Counted from the stretch's first letter, positions 27,001 to 36,398 are shown. The stretch: 64,000 nucleotides of DNA from an uncultured Corynebacterium sp. (GCF_946221935.1 NZ_CAMIGN010000014.1:10277-74276), one strand, 5' to 3'. The notes: generated by a model not told the origin, from the sequence alone. Translations and numbers: made by a program.

Positions 27001-27444
27001 TCAGCTTGCTAACTCCCAGCGTCCTTCGTTTCGCAAAGAAGTCTCGAACTCCGCCAAGCCTGCACGCACCCTTTGGACGTCCTCCTCGGTTCCCATCAGT
27101 TCAAAGCGATATAGATAGGGAACTTGGCACTTGGCGGAGATCACCTCCCCGGCCTTTCCGAAGTCAGCTCCGAAGTTGATGTTGCCGGAGGCGATCACGC
27201 CGCGCAGCCACTTACGGTTTTGCTCCACATTGAGGAACTTGATCACCTGTTTCGGCACTGGGCGCGAAAACTCTCCTGTCATCCCTGCTCCCCCGCCATA
27301 CGTTGGCACTATCAGGACATGTGGTTGGTCGACCAGCAGGGGGGCGTCGCTACGCTTAAGCGGAATGCGACTAGAAGGTAGACCGAGCTTCCGCACAAAG
27401 CGGTGAGTGTTCTCTGTCGTGGAGGAAAAATACGTGATCAGCAT
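27001..27444 (-). CDS. nrdI: NrdI flavodoxin-like activator of class Ib reductase
   Basis: 147 residues starting MLITYFSSTTENT, the FMN phosphate loop of the family. VPTYGGG and ASGNINFGADFGKAG (isoalloxazine contact) follow. It supplies an oxidant so that NrdF can assemble its manganese-tyrosyl cofactor (known for the family). It lies between nrdH and nrdE in the usual nrdHIE order. Confidence 0.95.
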   Translation of the reverse strand: MLITYFSSTTENTHRFVRKLGLPSSRIPLKRSDAPLLVDQPHVLIVPTYGGGAGMTGEFSRPVPKQVIKFLNVEQNRKWLRGVIASGNINFGADFGKAGEVISAKCQVPYLYRFELMGTEEDVQRVRAGLAEFETSLRNEGRWELAS

Positions 27445-27533
27445 TGAGCCTCATCCTAAACAGCAATGCACATAGTCAGTGGTGCGCTAAAAAGAGCCTC
27501 CACCGGAGATGGTGAAGGCAATTGGCGCGCAGA

Positions 27534-27764
27534 TTAGGCAGCCTCTGCGGTCAGGGTGCGAATGCGATCGGGGCGGAAGCCGGACCAGTGATCTTCGCCA
27601 GCAACAACCACAGGTGCCTGCAGGTGGCCCAGCGCCATGACGTAGTCGCGAGCTTCATCGTCGAGGCTGATGTCCACGAGTTCGTAATCAAGACCGGCCT
27701 TGTCGAGAGCCTTCTTGGTGGCGTTGCACTGAACACAGGCGGGCTTGGTGTAGACGGTGATCAT
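27534..27764 (-). CDS. nrdH: NrdH glutaredoxin-like electron donor
   Basis: 76-residue redoxin beginning MITVYTKPACVQC, with the CxxC active site at residues 10-13, and ending with the NrdH-type stretch GEDHWSGFRPDRI. It reduces NrdE. An upstream ATG (27776) four codons earlier is possible, but AGGAG would then abut it; the shorter form matches family length. First gene of nrdHIE. Confidence 0.94.
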   Translation of the reverse strand: MITVYTKPACVQCNATKKALDKAGLDYELVDISLDDEARDYVMALGHLQAPVVVAGEDHWSGFRPDRIRTLTAEAA

Positions 27765-27776
27765 AGTGGCTGTCAT

Positions 27777-28157
27777 TCTCCTGAATACTTCAAAAATACT
27801 TCGGATTGTTCGGCCCGGCGACAATGATTTCTGTGGGCGCTATCGGTGTAGGTTTTCGTCAGTGTACGTCTGGCGGGGCTTATGTTCCGCGCCCCTCGTT
27901 GACTTGCTTAAGACTACACATCACAAGCGTGTAAGACAACCGCAAAAACACAACATTTTGGGTCGCAATTAATCACTGAACACTACATCTAGTAGTTACA
28001 AGTTGAGTATTCGCAGGTGGTAGATTTTCCCACCACTACATCTAGCCACATGAAAAACATGCATGTAATTTCAAAGCGTGGATTACACCAAACAGAGAAG
28101 CCATCTGTGAGCTGGCAAAAGCCCCTCAAGCCATATCTTTGCCACCCCCAAGCAATA
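27777..28157 (-). promoter_or_regulatory. nrdHIE upstream region with two identical NrdR-box-like elements
   Basis: About 380 bases without a gene. The 12-mer CACTACATCTAG occurs twice, at 27981-27992 and 28034-28045, starts 53 bases apart, close to five helical turns. The first is part of the palindrome ACTACATCTAGTAGT. The ATCTAG core and the position before nrdH fit binding sites of the repressor NrdR, which acts on paired boxes. However, the spacing is longer than the usual ~31 bases, and the distance to nrdH (over 200 bases) implies a long leader. Confidence 0.5.
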
Positions 28158-28212
28158 AAAATCCCCCGCCTCACGCAACAGTGCGCGAGCACTGAAACGA
28201 AAAGACGGGGGA
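28158..28212 (-). terminator. Terminator of the L36 gene
   Basis: Outer stem TCCCCCG/CGGGGGA (28162-28168 and 28206-28212) encloses a second hairpin CAGTGC/GCACTG (28179-28194). On the minus strand it runs into ATTTTTATTGC, an intrinsic-terminator tail. Confidence 0.75.
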
Positions 28213-28230
28213 AAGTGGAACCCTCTGGCT

Positions 28231-28353
28231 TTAGCCCTGGCGAGCCTTGAAGCGAGGTTCCTTCTTGTTGATCACGTAGACCTTACCGCGGCGACGAACG
28301 ACCTGAGCGCCCGGCTTGTTCTTCAGCGACCGAAGGGACTTGCGGACCTTCAT
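28231..28353 (-). CDS. rpmJ: Ribosomal protein L36, cysteine-free paralogue
   Basis: 40 residues, MKVRKSLRSLKNKPGAQVV at the start and KEPRFKARQG at the end. It has the L36 pattern but lacks the zinc-binding Cys/His set, so it is the C-minus paralogue. AAGGAG lies 8 bases before the ATG. In many actinobacteria such zinc-free ribosomal proteins replace the zinc-containing forms under zinc limitation; a Zur site was not identified here. Confidence 0.93.
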   Translation of the reverse strand: MKVRKSLRSLKNKPGAQVVRRRGKVYVINKKEPRFKARQG

Positions 28354-28514
28354 CGGGCGCTCCTTTCCTCATCGACTTTCTTTACATCGCCAGGCAACGC
28401 AGGCTAAAAACCCGCTTATGCCGCCCGGCACAAACACAAACGATGAGTCTACCCACCGACTCACTCAAAACCAAATAAGTGCATAAGCTGACGGACGGTC
28501 TAGCATCGGAAGGC

Positions 28515-29435
28515 ATGAGCCCTTCACCTGAAAAGTCCACCGGCATCCCCAGCCCCTCCCACACCGCGAATGCGCGCCCTCTGCACGCGCGCATTATCGA
28601 AGAACTGGGGGTTCGCTCCACTATCGACCCGGCCGCTGAAGTGGAACGTCGTGTGCAGTTCATCGCCAACTATCTGCAGGCCACACGCACCCGAACCCTA
28701 GTGCTGGGCATCTCCGGCGGCCAGGACTCCACGCTCGCAGGCAAGCTATGCCAGTTAGCATGTGATCGCCTCAATGAACAGGCCACCAATGACCAAGCTG
28801 CCGATCAGCCATACCGTTTCTGCGCCGTGCGCCTGCCCTATGGAGTCCAGGCAGACGAGGACGACGCACAGATTGCGCTGGAGTTTATCGCACCGAGTAT
28901 GGGCGTCACCGTCAACATTAAGGGTGCCACTGACGAAGCAGCGCGAGCAACGAGCGAGGCCCTCGGCATTTCGCACGTCAGCGACTTCAACAAGGGCAAT
29001 ATTAAGGCGCGCGAGCGCATGATCGCACAATATGCGCTCGCCGGCGAACTCGGCGGATTGGTTGTAGGCACAGATCATGCAGCAGAGGCAATCACGGGGT
29101 TCTACACCAAACACGGCGACGGCGCGGCAGACCTCATGCCACTGGCGGGACTCACGAAGCGACAGGGCGCAGCCCTACTGCAGCACCTCGGCGCCCCCGA
29201 TAGCACCTGGCAGAAAGTCCCCACCGCCGACCTGGAAGAAGATCGTCCTGCCCTGCCCGACGAAGAGGCGCTAGGTGTGACGTACACGCAGCTTGACGAT
29301 TACTTGGAAAGCACCAATGGTGCCGCAGACCTAGATCCGCAGGTCGCTAAGCACATCGAAGGCCTGTGGTTCCGGTCGCGTCACAAGCGGCATCTGCCGG
29401 TTGTTCCTCACGACAACTGGTGGCAGGCAGACTAG
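28515..29435 (+). CDS. nadE: NH3-dependent NAD synthetase
   Basis: Final step of NAD synthesis, 306 residues from the ATG at 28515 (GGAAGG just upstream). The PP-loop is VLGISGGQDSTLAGKL. VVGTDHAAEAITGFYTKHGDGAADLMPL and PTADLEEDRPALPDEEALG are diagnostic. The N-terminal ~25 residues are extra and poorly conserved in character. A longer GTG-initiated form (28479) lacks a ribosome site. No glutaminase domain is fused, so ammonia is the nitrogen source. Confidence 0.94.
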   Translation: MSPSPEKSTGIPSPSHTANARPLHARIIEELGVRSTIDPAAEVERRVQFIANYLQATRTRTLVLGISGGQDSTLAGKLCQLACDRLNEQATNDQAADQPYRFCAVRLPYGVQADEDDAQIALEFIAPSMGVTVNIKGATDEAARATSEALGISHVSDFNKGNIKARERMIAQYALAGELGGLVVGTDHAAEAITGFYTKHGDGAADLMPLAGLTKRQGAALLQHLGAPDSTWQKVPTADLEEDRPALPDEEALGVTYTQLDDYLESTNGAADLDPQVAKHIEGLWFRSRHKRHLPVVPHDNWWQAD

Positions 29436-30005
29436 TTAGAACACGAACTGATCCAGAATCAGTGCGGTGAAGGCTAGGAACCAAGCCACAATTACCAGCA
29501 GTGGCATTCCCAGTGCGGAGTGAGGAACGCCCTCCCCCGCTTCACGACGCTGTTCGCGCAGGATGTGCACCAAGGTCATCACAAACATCGGCAGCGTCGC
29601 GGCCCACACCGCCATGCAATAAGGGCAAAGCGCGCCGATGGAGTAGATCGCAGCATAGGCCAGCCAGTGCACAAACACCACGCCCAGCGCCAACCCCGCC
29701 AGCGTGCAGTACCACATCCAGCGCGGGAGCTTCGCGCCGACGATGAGCATCACGGCCAAGGTCATCATCACCGGAAAACCAATCAGACCGATAAAGGGGT
29801 TGGCGAACCCGAACGCAGATGCCTGATCCGAGGCCATCACGTCCGTACACGAGATCACCTCGTTGAAGGTGCAGGCTGGCTTGAAGTCGGGGTTCAGCGC
29901 CATCTGCAGCTTGTCGTGCATGATCAAGGCGGAGAAGATCAGCCCGATCGTGGATAGCACCAGGAAGGTAATACCGAAGCGCTTCGTCGCTCCTAGACCG
30001 TTCAT
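29436..30005 (-). CDS. Vitamin K epoxide reductase (VKOR) family membrane protein
   Basis: 189 residues with five likely membrane helices. It carries the two outside-loop cysteines (Cys45 and Cys53 in PACTFNEVISC) and the active-site pair C127-PYC-130 of VKOR. In actinobacteria VKOR takes the place of DsbB and re-oxidises a DsbA-type protein using menaquinone. A DsbA-like gene lies just upstream at 30427, separated only by a tRNA. Its stop codon abuts the nadE stop. Confidence 0.92.
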   Translation of the reverse strand: MNGLGATKRFGITFLVLSTIGLIFSALIMHDKLQMALNPDFKPACTFNEVISCTDVMASDQASAFGFANPFIGLIGFPVMMTLAVMLIVGAKLPRWMWYCTLAGLALGVVFVHWLAYAAIYSIGALCPYCMAVWAATLPMFVMTLVHILREQRREAGEGVPHSALGMPLLVIVAWFLAFTALILDQFVF

Positions 30006-30196
30006 GAGTTTTCTCTCTGATTGTTTGTGACGCCCACACCTGTCTCGAACCGCATCGTTGCTATGAAGCGGTAGTTGAGACAGCCACAGCGGAGCCCTTT
30101 CACCTCGGTAAACTCCCTGAGCTGGGCGATTTCCATTGAGAACAGATTAGCACGCTGTGCGCGCTACTCCCCTTTTCCAGCGGTGACAGATACAAC

Positions 30197-30226
30197 AAAA
30201 CCCCCGGTCGGTGAAGACCGGGGGTT
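30197..30226 (-). terminator. Terminator downstream of tRNA-Ala
   Basis: Perfect 11-base stem (AACCCCCGGTC at 30199-30209 with 30216-30226) and a 6-base loop. Read on the minus strand it is followed by TTTTG. Confidence 0.85.
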
Positions 30227-30235
30227 GGAATCCAG

Positions 30236-30308
30236 TGGAGCTAACGGGATTCGAACCCGTGACCCCCACACTGCCAGTGTGGTGCGCTACCAGCTGCGCC
30301 ATAGCCCC
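30236..30308 (-). tRNA. tRNA-Ala (anticodon GGC)
   Basis: The minus strand folds as a complete cloverleaf. Acceptor GGGGCTA pairs with TAGCTCC and the D-stem is GCGC. The anticodon stem CCACA/TGTGG has loop CTGGCAG, giving anticodon GGC. The T-arm contains GGTTCGAATCC. The discriminator is A and CCA is not encoded. 73 nt. Confidence 0.95.
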
Positions 30309-30426
30309 GCTGCCTACCAGGCGATTTACTTCTAAATCCCTGTGAAGCGAACGGTGTTAAAGCTACAACACTGGAATTAACTTCTCCAAATCGCCTGGTT
30401 GCGCTGGGGTAGCAATCGCTTGAGCG

Positions 30427-31173
30427 CTATTTGCCTTCCAGCACAGTCGGAACCCAGGAGCCCAGAGTCTCATCCGGATTCATCGGTGGATCGAAGCGCT
30501 TGCCATTCTTGTACAGCAGTGGCGAGGAGACGTCACCTTCTCGCTTTTCGACTTCCTTGTCATTCTCGCGGGAGATCTTCGCGCCTTCGTCCTTAACGGA
30601 CTTGTCACGAATCTTCTCAACCACGCCGCCGTCTACGCCCATCTTGTCTGCAGCGTTAGCCAGATCGTCCCACTCCCACTGACGGGTAACGGTGGACTGC
30701 TCTTCCATCATCAGGCGGTGGAGGTTCCAAAACGCATCCACGTCACCAGTCTTTGCCACTGCCCAGGCGACAGCCGCACCACGGGTGGAAGGACCGGACT
30801 CGTCGCCACGATCCAGGAAGTTCAGGAAGCGGAACTTCACCTTCACCTTGCCGTCTTCCAGTGCCTTCTTCACATCGTCGCTAGAGGCGGTCTCCAGCTG
30901 CGCGCAGTAGTGGCAGCTGAAATCCTCGAAGACCTCGACGGTCGGCACGTTGTCGCCTGCATTCTCTGCTTCCAGGGTGACGATGCTGTCCTTGGCCGTC
31001 ATCTTCACCTTTACCTCGTCGTTCGGCAGGCTAATGTTATCGACCTTGTGCTTCTGGTTGTTGTACACAATGAAACCAATGGCTACAGCTGCAATGACGA
31101 GAATTGCAATGATTCCCCACAGGAAGCCGTTGCCCCCTTTAGATGCATTAGGGGCCTTAATTTTCTGGCTCAC
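30427..31173 (-). CDS. DsbA-like thioredoxin-fold protein, membrane-anchored
   Basis: 248 residues from a GTG start (AAGGA 8 bases before). One membrane helix (about 17-37) anchors an outside thioredoxin-fold domain with the catalytic C87-HYC-90 in FEDFSCHYC. The cis-proline region reads GDVSSPLLY. It should introduce disulfides into exported proteins and be re-oxidised by the VKOR protein at 29436; this pairing is established for actinobacteria and here inferred from motif and adjacency. Confidence 0.9.
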   Translation of the reverse strand: MSQKIKAPNASKGGNGFLWGIIAILVIAAVAIGFIVYNNQKHKVDNISLPNDEVKVKMTAKDSIVTLEAENAGDNVPTVEVFEDFSCHYCAQLETASSDDVKKALEDGKVKVKFRFLNFLDRGDESGPSTRGAAVAWAVAKTGDVDAFWNLHRLMMEEQSTVTRQWEWDDLANAADKMGVDGGVVEKIRDKSVKDEGAKISRENDKEVEKREGDVSSPLLYKNGKRFDPPMNPDETLGSWVPTVLEGK

Positions 31174-31316
31174 CGAGTGTTCCTTTCCGAAATGGTGACG
31201 TGTCTACTGCGCATGAGGGTATCGCAAGAGTCTGGCAAAACACTGAATCGACCCCGTGATTTTACGCAAACCTGCAGCGATTGCCCCGGGGAAGAGGCCG
31301 CCCCAATGTTGTGGGT

Positions 31317-32972
31317 CTAGCCCAGCACGCCATCCACGACAACCTGCGCCTCCTCCAGCACCTTCTCCAGGTGGTCGGCACCGTTAAAGGACTCAGCATA
31401 AATCTTGTACTTGTCCTCCGTACCGCTTGGGCGGGCGGCAAACCAAGCGTTTTCGGTGGTCACCTTCACTCCCCCAATAGCCGCGCCGTTGCCTGGAGCC
31501 TCCGTCAAGATCGACTCGATCTTCTCCCCCGCCAATTCGGTTGCTTCTACGTCGTTGGCGCTGAGCTTCTTCAGACGCTCCTTCTGCTCGCGGTTGGCCG
31601 GGGCATCGATGCGCTTGTACTGCGGCGCGCCTAGTTCCTCGGCCAGCTCCCGATAACGCTCTGAAGGGCTCTTGCCGGTCGTTGCCTTAATTTCGGACGC
31701 CAACAGGTCAGCGATGATGCCGTCCTTATCAGTGGACCAGACCTGCCCGTTGCGACGTAGAAAGGAAGCACCGGCGGATTCTTCTCCGCCAAAGCCCACG
31801 GATCCATTGACCAGCCCCGGCACGAACCACTTGAACCCGACCGGAACCTCCATCAGGTTGCGTCCCATACGAGCCACAACGCGGTCAATCATCGAGGAGC
31901 TCACCAGGGTCTTGCCCACGGCGGCCTCTTGCGGCCAGTTCTCACGGTGACTAAAGAGGTATTCGATGGCCACGGCAAGGTAGTGATTTGGGTTCATCAG
32001 GCCTGCGTCTGGGGTGACGATTCCGTGGCGGTCGGAGTCGGCGTCATTACCAGTAGCGATGTCATAGGAAGACCCGCCGGCGCCTGCGACAGAATCGACC
32101 AGCGAGGCCATCGCGGACGGCGAAGAGCAATCCATGCGGATCTTGCCGTCAGAGTCCAAGGTCATGAAACCGAAGGCGGGATCGATGGTGGGGTTGACAA
32201 CCGTGAGATCGAGGCCGTGCACATCAGCGATACGGTCCCAATACGCCACGGAGGCACCACCCATGGGATCGGCGCCGATGCGCACGCCTGCGTTGCGGAT
32301 AGCCTCGATGTCGATAACCTCCGGCAGAGCGGCAACATAGTTGCCCAGGTAGTTGTGGCTCTCCACTAGTTCGGTGGAAGTGGAACGCAGTACGCCAGCG
32401 AGGTTTGCGTCCAGGTATTCGTTGGCACGGCGGGCAATCCAGCTGGTGGCGTCGGTATCCGCAGGCCCACCGGTCGGCGGGTTGTACTTGAAGCCGCCGT
32501 CACGTGGCGGGTTGTGAGAGGGAGTCACGACAATACCGTCGGCGCGGCCAGCGTCGTTGCCTTCCGGCCCACCGGGCAGCTGCTTGTTGTACTCCAGGAT
32601 CGCGAAGCTGACAGACGGGGTGGGCACAAAACCGCGTTCCTGATCCACCTTGACCGTCACGCGGTTACCAGCCAGGACCTCCAGCGCGGTAGCCTCGGCC
32701 GGTTCAGATAGAGCGTGCGGGTCACGGCCAATAAAAATTGGACCGTTGATTCCCTGCTCGCGGCGGTAATCGACGATGGCCTGGGTGGTTGCCAGGATGT
32801 GTGCCTCGTTAAAGGCTCCATCGAAGGCGCTACCGCGATGACCGGAGGTGCCGAAGCTGACGCGCTGTCCCGGATCAGCCAAGTTTGGAACCGTAGCGGA
32901 GTAGGCCTCGAGCAGGGCTGGGATATCGGTGAGGTCTTCGGGGGTGGCGGGCTGGCCAGCGCGTGGGTGCAT
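31317..32972 (-). CDS. pgm: Phosphoglucomutase (alpha-D-glucose specific)
   Basis: Interconverts glucose-1- and glucose-6-phosphate, about 551 residues. The start region reads RVSFGTSGHRGSAFDG, the active-site serine loop is VTPSHNPPRDGG, the metal loop is TGNDADSDRHG, and the phosphate-binding end is RPSGTEDKYKIYAES. The ATG at 32972 has AAGGA 7 bases upstream; an earlier in-frame start lacks this. Links glycolysis (pgi at 57413) to glycogen, trehalose and cell-wall sugar supply. Confidence 0.96.
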   Translation of the reverse strand: MHPRAGQPATPEDLTDIPALLEAYSATVPNLADPGQRVSFGTSGHRGSAFDGAFNEAHILATTQAIVDYRREQGINGPIFIGRDPHALSEPAEATALEVLAGNRVTVKVDQERGFVPTPSVSFAILEYNKQLPGGPEGNDAGRADGIVVTPSHNPPRDGGFKYNPPTGGPADTDATSWIARRANEYLDANLAGVLRSTSTELVESHNYLGNYVAALPEVIDIEAIRNAGVRIGADPMGGASVAYWDRIADVHGLDLTVVNPTIDPAFGFMTLDSDGKIRMDCSSPSAMASLVDSVAGAGGSSYDIATGNDADSDRHGIVTPDAGLMNPNHYLAVAIEYLFSHRENWPQEAAVGKTLVSSSMIDRVVARMGRNLMEVPVGFKWFVPGLVNGSVGFGGEESAGASFLRRNGQVWSTDKDGIIADLLASEIKATTGKSPSERYRELAEELGAPQYKRIDAPANREQKERLKKLSANDVEATELAGEKIESILTEAPGNGAAIGGVKVTTENAWFAARPSGTEDKYKIYAESFNGADHLEKVLEEAQVVVDGVLG

Positions 32973-33194
32973 TTTTAATCCTTCGGTCGGTGCCTGAAGC
33001 AGTGGTGCCTTAAAGCAAATTTTTGTGCTCAATATTTATGGTGCCCGATTCTGCACCGTTTTTCAGCGCGCTTGCACCCGAAAAACGCCCCCTTGATGAC
33101 TCTTTAACAACGGGTAACCGCAAAGCGGAACCTATCGAGGAATTTTTGGAAACCGTTTCATCTCTCCCCGCTACCGGCGTACTGTCTGTAGTTC

Positions 33195-34640
33195 ATGCAA
33201 GACGTTTCATTCGCGGAGAACCTCCAGAACGTTCTGGATTCGATCGACAAGTTTGTGTGGAGCCAGTGGCTACTCATCCCACTGCTGCTTCTCACCGGAC
33301 TTTGGCTCACGTTCCGCCTGCGTGGTGTGCAATTCCGCAAACTGTGGGTAGCGCTGCGGCACGGCCTGATCGACCGCGATGACGAGGGCGGCGAGGGCGA
33401 CATCACCCAGTACCAGGCGCTCACCACTGCCCTGGCTGCGACCGTGGGAGTGGGCAACATTGTGGGTGTGGCCACTGCAATTTCTGTCGGTGGTCCCGGC
33501 GCACTGTTCTGGATGTGGGTTACTGGCCTGGTGGGCATGGCTTCGAAGTATTCGGAGGCATTCCTGGGTGTGCGTTTCCGCGTTGCCGATTCAAAGGGCA
33601 ACGTATCCGGCGGCCCGCAGCGCTACCTGTCGCTAGGTATTCCCGGCGGACTCGGAAAATTCCTCGCGTGGTTCTTCACCATCGCGGCAATCATCGCCTC
33701 CTTTGGCATCGGCAACCTAACACAGGGCAATGCAGTTGCCGCTGGTTTGGAAGATACCTTTAATGTCAGCCCCACGGTCACCGGCGCGGTGATGTTCGTG
33801 CTCGTGGGTGCGGTGCTGTTGGGCGGCATTGGCTCGATCGGTAAGGTCACCTCGGCGTTCGTGCCACTCATGATCCTTATTTATATCGGCGGTGGACTTG
33901 TGGTGCTGACGCTGCACGCCAATGACATCCCGGCGTCTTTCGGACTTATTTTTAGTGACGCCTTTACGGGAACCTCTGCAACCGGTGGATTCCTAGGCTC
34001 GGGGATCATGCTGGCTATGCAAATGGGTGTGGCTCGTGGCATTTTCTCCAATGAGTCGGGCATGGGGTCGGCTGCAATTGCCGCTGCAGCGGCAAAGACC
34101 ACCCACCCCGTGCGTCAAGGCCTGGTGTCTATGACTCAGACCTTTATCGACACGATCATTGTGGTGACGATGACCGGCCTGGTGATCATCACCACCGGTG
34201 TGTGGGATACCGGTGAGGACAATGCGGCCAACATGACAGCTCAGGCGTTCAGCAAGAGCATCGGCTCGGAGTGGGGCGGCACTATCGTCTCCCTCTCCAT
34301 CGTCTTCTTCGCTTTCTCCACCATCCTGGGGTGGTCCTACTATGGCGAGCGCAACGCAGAGCGGGCCTTTGGCCCCTGGGCTTCCCTGCCCTATCGCATG
34401 CTGTTTACCTGTGTGGTCTTTGTTGGCGCGACCACAGAGATCGGATTGGCATGGACTTTCGCAGATATTGCCAATGGCCTGATGGCACTACCGAACCTGG
34501 TGGGTCTGCTGATCCTCTCCGGCCTTATCGCCCGAGAAACCAAGGCGTACTTGGCCTTCGACCCCACCCTGCGGGCACGCCCGGCAGATGTCGAGAAGTT
34601 CCTCATCGATACCAAGAACCCCTGGCGCAGCGCGCTTTAA
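33195..34640 (+). CDS. Alanine/glycine:cation symporter (AGCS) family protein
   Basis: 481-residue transporter with about 10 membrane helices. Family signatures are TALAATVGVGNIVGVATAI (substrate/Na+ binding), GGPGALFWMWVTGLVGMA, FGIGNLTQGN and FSNESGMGSAAIAAAAAKT. It probably imports alanine or glycine with sodium. The upstream 160 bases are free of genes and contain its promoter. Confidence 0.92.
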   Translation: MQDVSFAENLQNVLDSIDKFVWSQWLLIPLLLLTGLWLTFRLRGVQFRKLWVALRHGLIDRDDEGGEGDITQYQALTTALAATVGVGNIVGVATAISVGGPGALFWMWVTGLVGMASKYSEAFLGVRFRVADSKGNVSGGPQRYLSLGIPGGLGKFLAWFFTIAAIIASFGIGNLTQGNAVAAGLEDTFNVSPTVTGAVMFVLVGAVLLGGIGSIGKVTSAFVPLMILIYIGGGLVVLTLHANDIPASFGLIFSDAFTGTSATGGFLGSGIMLAMQMGVARGIFSNESGMGSAAIAAAAAKTTHPVRQGLVSMTQTFIDTIIVVTMTGLVIITTGVWDTGEDNAANMTAQAFSKSIGSEWGGTIVSLSIVFFAFSTILGWSYYGERNAERAFGPWASLPYRMLFTCVVFVGATTEIGLAWTFADIANGLMALPNLVGLLILSGLIARETKAYLAFDPTLRARPADVEKFLIDTKNPWRSAL

Positions 34641-34724
34641 TGAGGGCACCTGCAGGCAGTTCTAAGTCCCTCTGTTTTTATGATTTCGCCTCGCACGGGA
34701 GTGATCTAAATTACAGTCTCGGGC

Positions 34725-36398
34725 ATGACTTTCGCATCGCAACACGGCCTTAACGCACCACTTACTCCCCTGCGCTTCTTGCAGCGTTCCGCCCAGGTTC
34801 ACCCGGACAAGGTAGCCGCGATCGACGGGCCACGCCGAATCACCTTTGCGGAGTTCAACCAAGATGCGCAAGCCTTTGCTCACGCACTGATCGCCGACCA
34901 CGTGGCCGAAGGCGATCGTGTAGGCATTCTCGCCGCCAATAGCTACGAGGCTCTGCTGGCACAGTTCGCCGTGCCGCTGGCCTGTGCAGTGACCGTACCG
35001 ATCAATACCCGTCTGGCTCCGGCGGAAGTCAACTACATTCTCGATCACGCCTCCATCGACGTACTCATTGGAGAAAAGGATTTTATCGACCCCATCCTCG
35101 CTTCCGGAGAAAGAAAACTCCGCCGCGCGGTGTACATCGCCAATAAGGAAGGCGTGGAGCCCCAGGTTGATAGCCCAGCTACTGACCCCGAAGGGGCGTC
35201 ACTAGTAACGACCTTTAGTGAGTACCTGGCCGAGCATCGCGATGAAGAGCCTCTGCCCTACCGCGTGCGTGACGAGAACGAAACCATCGCGATTAACTAC
35301 ACCTCCGGCACAACCGGCAAGCCGAAGGGCGTGATCTACACCCACCGCGGCGCATACCTGAACGCGCTAGGGCAGGCTCATACCCAGCATTTCAGCCACG
35401 ACACGGTGTATCTGTGGACCCTGCCGATGTTCCACTGCTCCGGCTGGTGCACGGGTTGGGCAGCTATGGCCGTCAGTGCAACCCAAGTGGCGCTGCGCGC
35501 GGTTCGTGGCCCTGAGATGTGGGAACTCATCCGCACCGAGGGCGTGACCGCTATGTGTGGCGCACCGGCTGTACTAAACACCCTGGTAGACGACGAAAAC
35601 AAGCGCCGGGTAACAAACCTGCGCGTGACCACAGCAGGCGCACCTCCGAGCCCGACGACCATCACCCGCTGCGAGAACATCGGCGTGGAAGTCACGCACG
35701 TCTACGGTCTGACCGAAAGTTACGGCCCGTTTACCGTCTGCGAGGCACAACCCGAGTGGGAGGACATGACGGTTCGCCGTCGCGCGGTGCTGAAGGCGCG
35801 CCAGGGTGTGGCGTCCATTACCAACGAGGATGTGCGCGTGATCGAGCCGACGGAAGGCCAGGACGAGGCACTTATCGACGTACCCGCCGACGGTGCGACG
35901 TTGGGTGAGATTGTGCTGACCGGTAACGGCATCATGGCCGGGTACTTCAACAACGAAGAGGCCACTGCACATGCCTTCCGTGGCGGTTGGTTCCACACCG
36001 GCGACCTGGGCGTAATGCACCCCAATGGCTATATCCAGCTGATGGACCGAGCGAAGGACGTGGTGGTTTCCGGCGGCGAGAACATCTCCACCATCGAGGT
36101 TGAGCAGGCCGTTATTAGCTATCCGGATGTCTCCGACTGCGCTGTGATCGGCGTGCCGGATGAAAAGTGGGGCGAGCGCCCACGCGCGTATGTGGTGCTG
36201 CGCCCGGAGGCTCATGGTGCGGATCAGTCCGCGGTGGAAGAGGCCGTGATCGCCCACTGCCGTGCCCACATCGCGGGCTATAAGGTGCCACGTGACGTAC
36301 GGATTCTGGACGAGCTTCCCCGCACCTCCACTGGCAAGGTGCGCAAGAATGAGCTGCGTGAGGAGGCCTGGGCGGGCCACGAGCAAAAAATCAACTAG
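34725..36398 (+). CDS. Acyl-CoA synthetase (AMP-forming, fatty/aryl acid type)
   Basis: 557-residue adenylate-forming ligase. The phosphate loop is NYTSGTTGKPKGV, then TLPMFHCSGW, VYGLTESYGP, GWFHTGDLGVMHPNGY and DRAKDVVVSGGENISTIEVE, and the catalytic lysine is in RTSTGKVRKNELRE. This set resembles the short/medium-chain (DmdB-like) branch rather than classical long-chain FadD. It is the second such enzyme in the window, and lipophilic corynebacteria depend on external fatty acids, so a role in acid activation is plausible. The exact substrate is unknown. Confidence 0.88.
   Translation: MTFASQHGLNAPLTPLRFLQRSAQVHPDKVAAIDGPRRITFAEFNQDAQAFAHALIADHVAEGDRVGILAANSYEALLAQFAVPLACAVTVPINTRLAPAEVNYILDHASIDVLIGEKDFIDPILASGERKLRRAVYIANKEGVEPQVDSPATDPEGASLVTTFSEYLAEHRDEEPLPYRVRDENETIAINYTSGTTGKPKGVIYTHRGAYLNALGQAHTQHFSHDTVYLWTLPMFHCSGWCTGWAAMAVSATQVALRAVRGPEMWELIRTEGVTAMCGAPAVLNTLVDDENKRRVTNLRVTTAGAPPSPTTITRCENIGVEVTHVYGLTESYGPFTVCEAQPEWEDMTVRRRAVLKARQGVASITNEDVRVIEPTEGQDEALIDVPADGATLGEIVLTGNGIMAGYFNNEEATAHAFRGGWFHTGDLGVMHPNGYIQLMDRAKDVVVSGGENISTIEVEQAVISYPDVSDCAVIGVPDEKWGERPRAYVVLRPEAHGADQSAVEEAVIAHCRAHIAGYKVPRDVRILDELPRTSTGKVRKNELREEAWAGHEQKIN

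Noticed and set aside
27777..28157. Cobalamin or other riboswitch before nrdHIE
   Set aside because: No B12-box or other known conserved riboswitch core is visible, and class Ib reductase does not use cobalamin.
28017..28250. Short open frame before the L36 gene on the plus strand
   Set aside because: It spans the L36 terminator hairpin and the NrdR-like element, has no ribosome site and no recognisable content.
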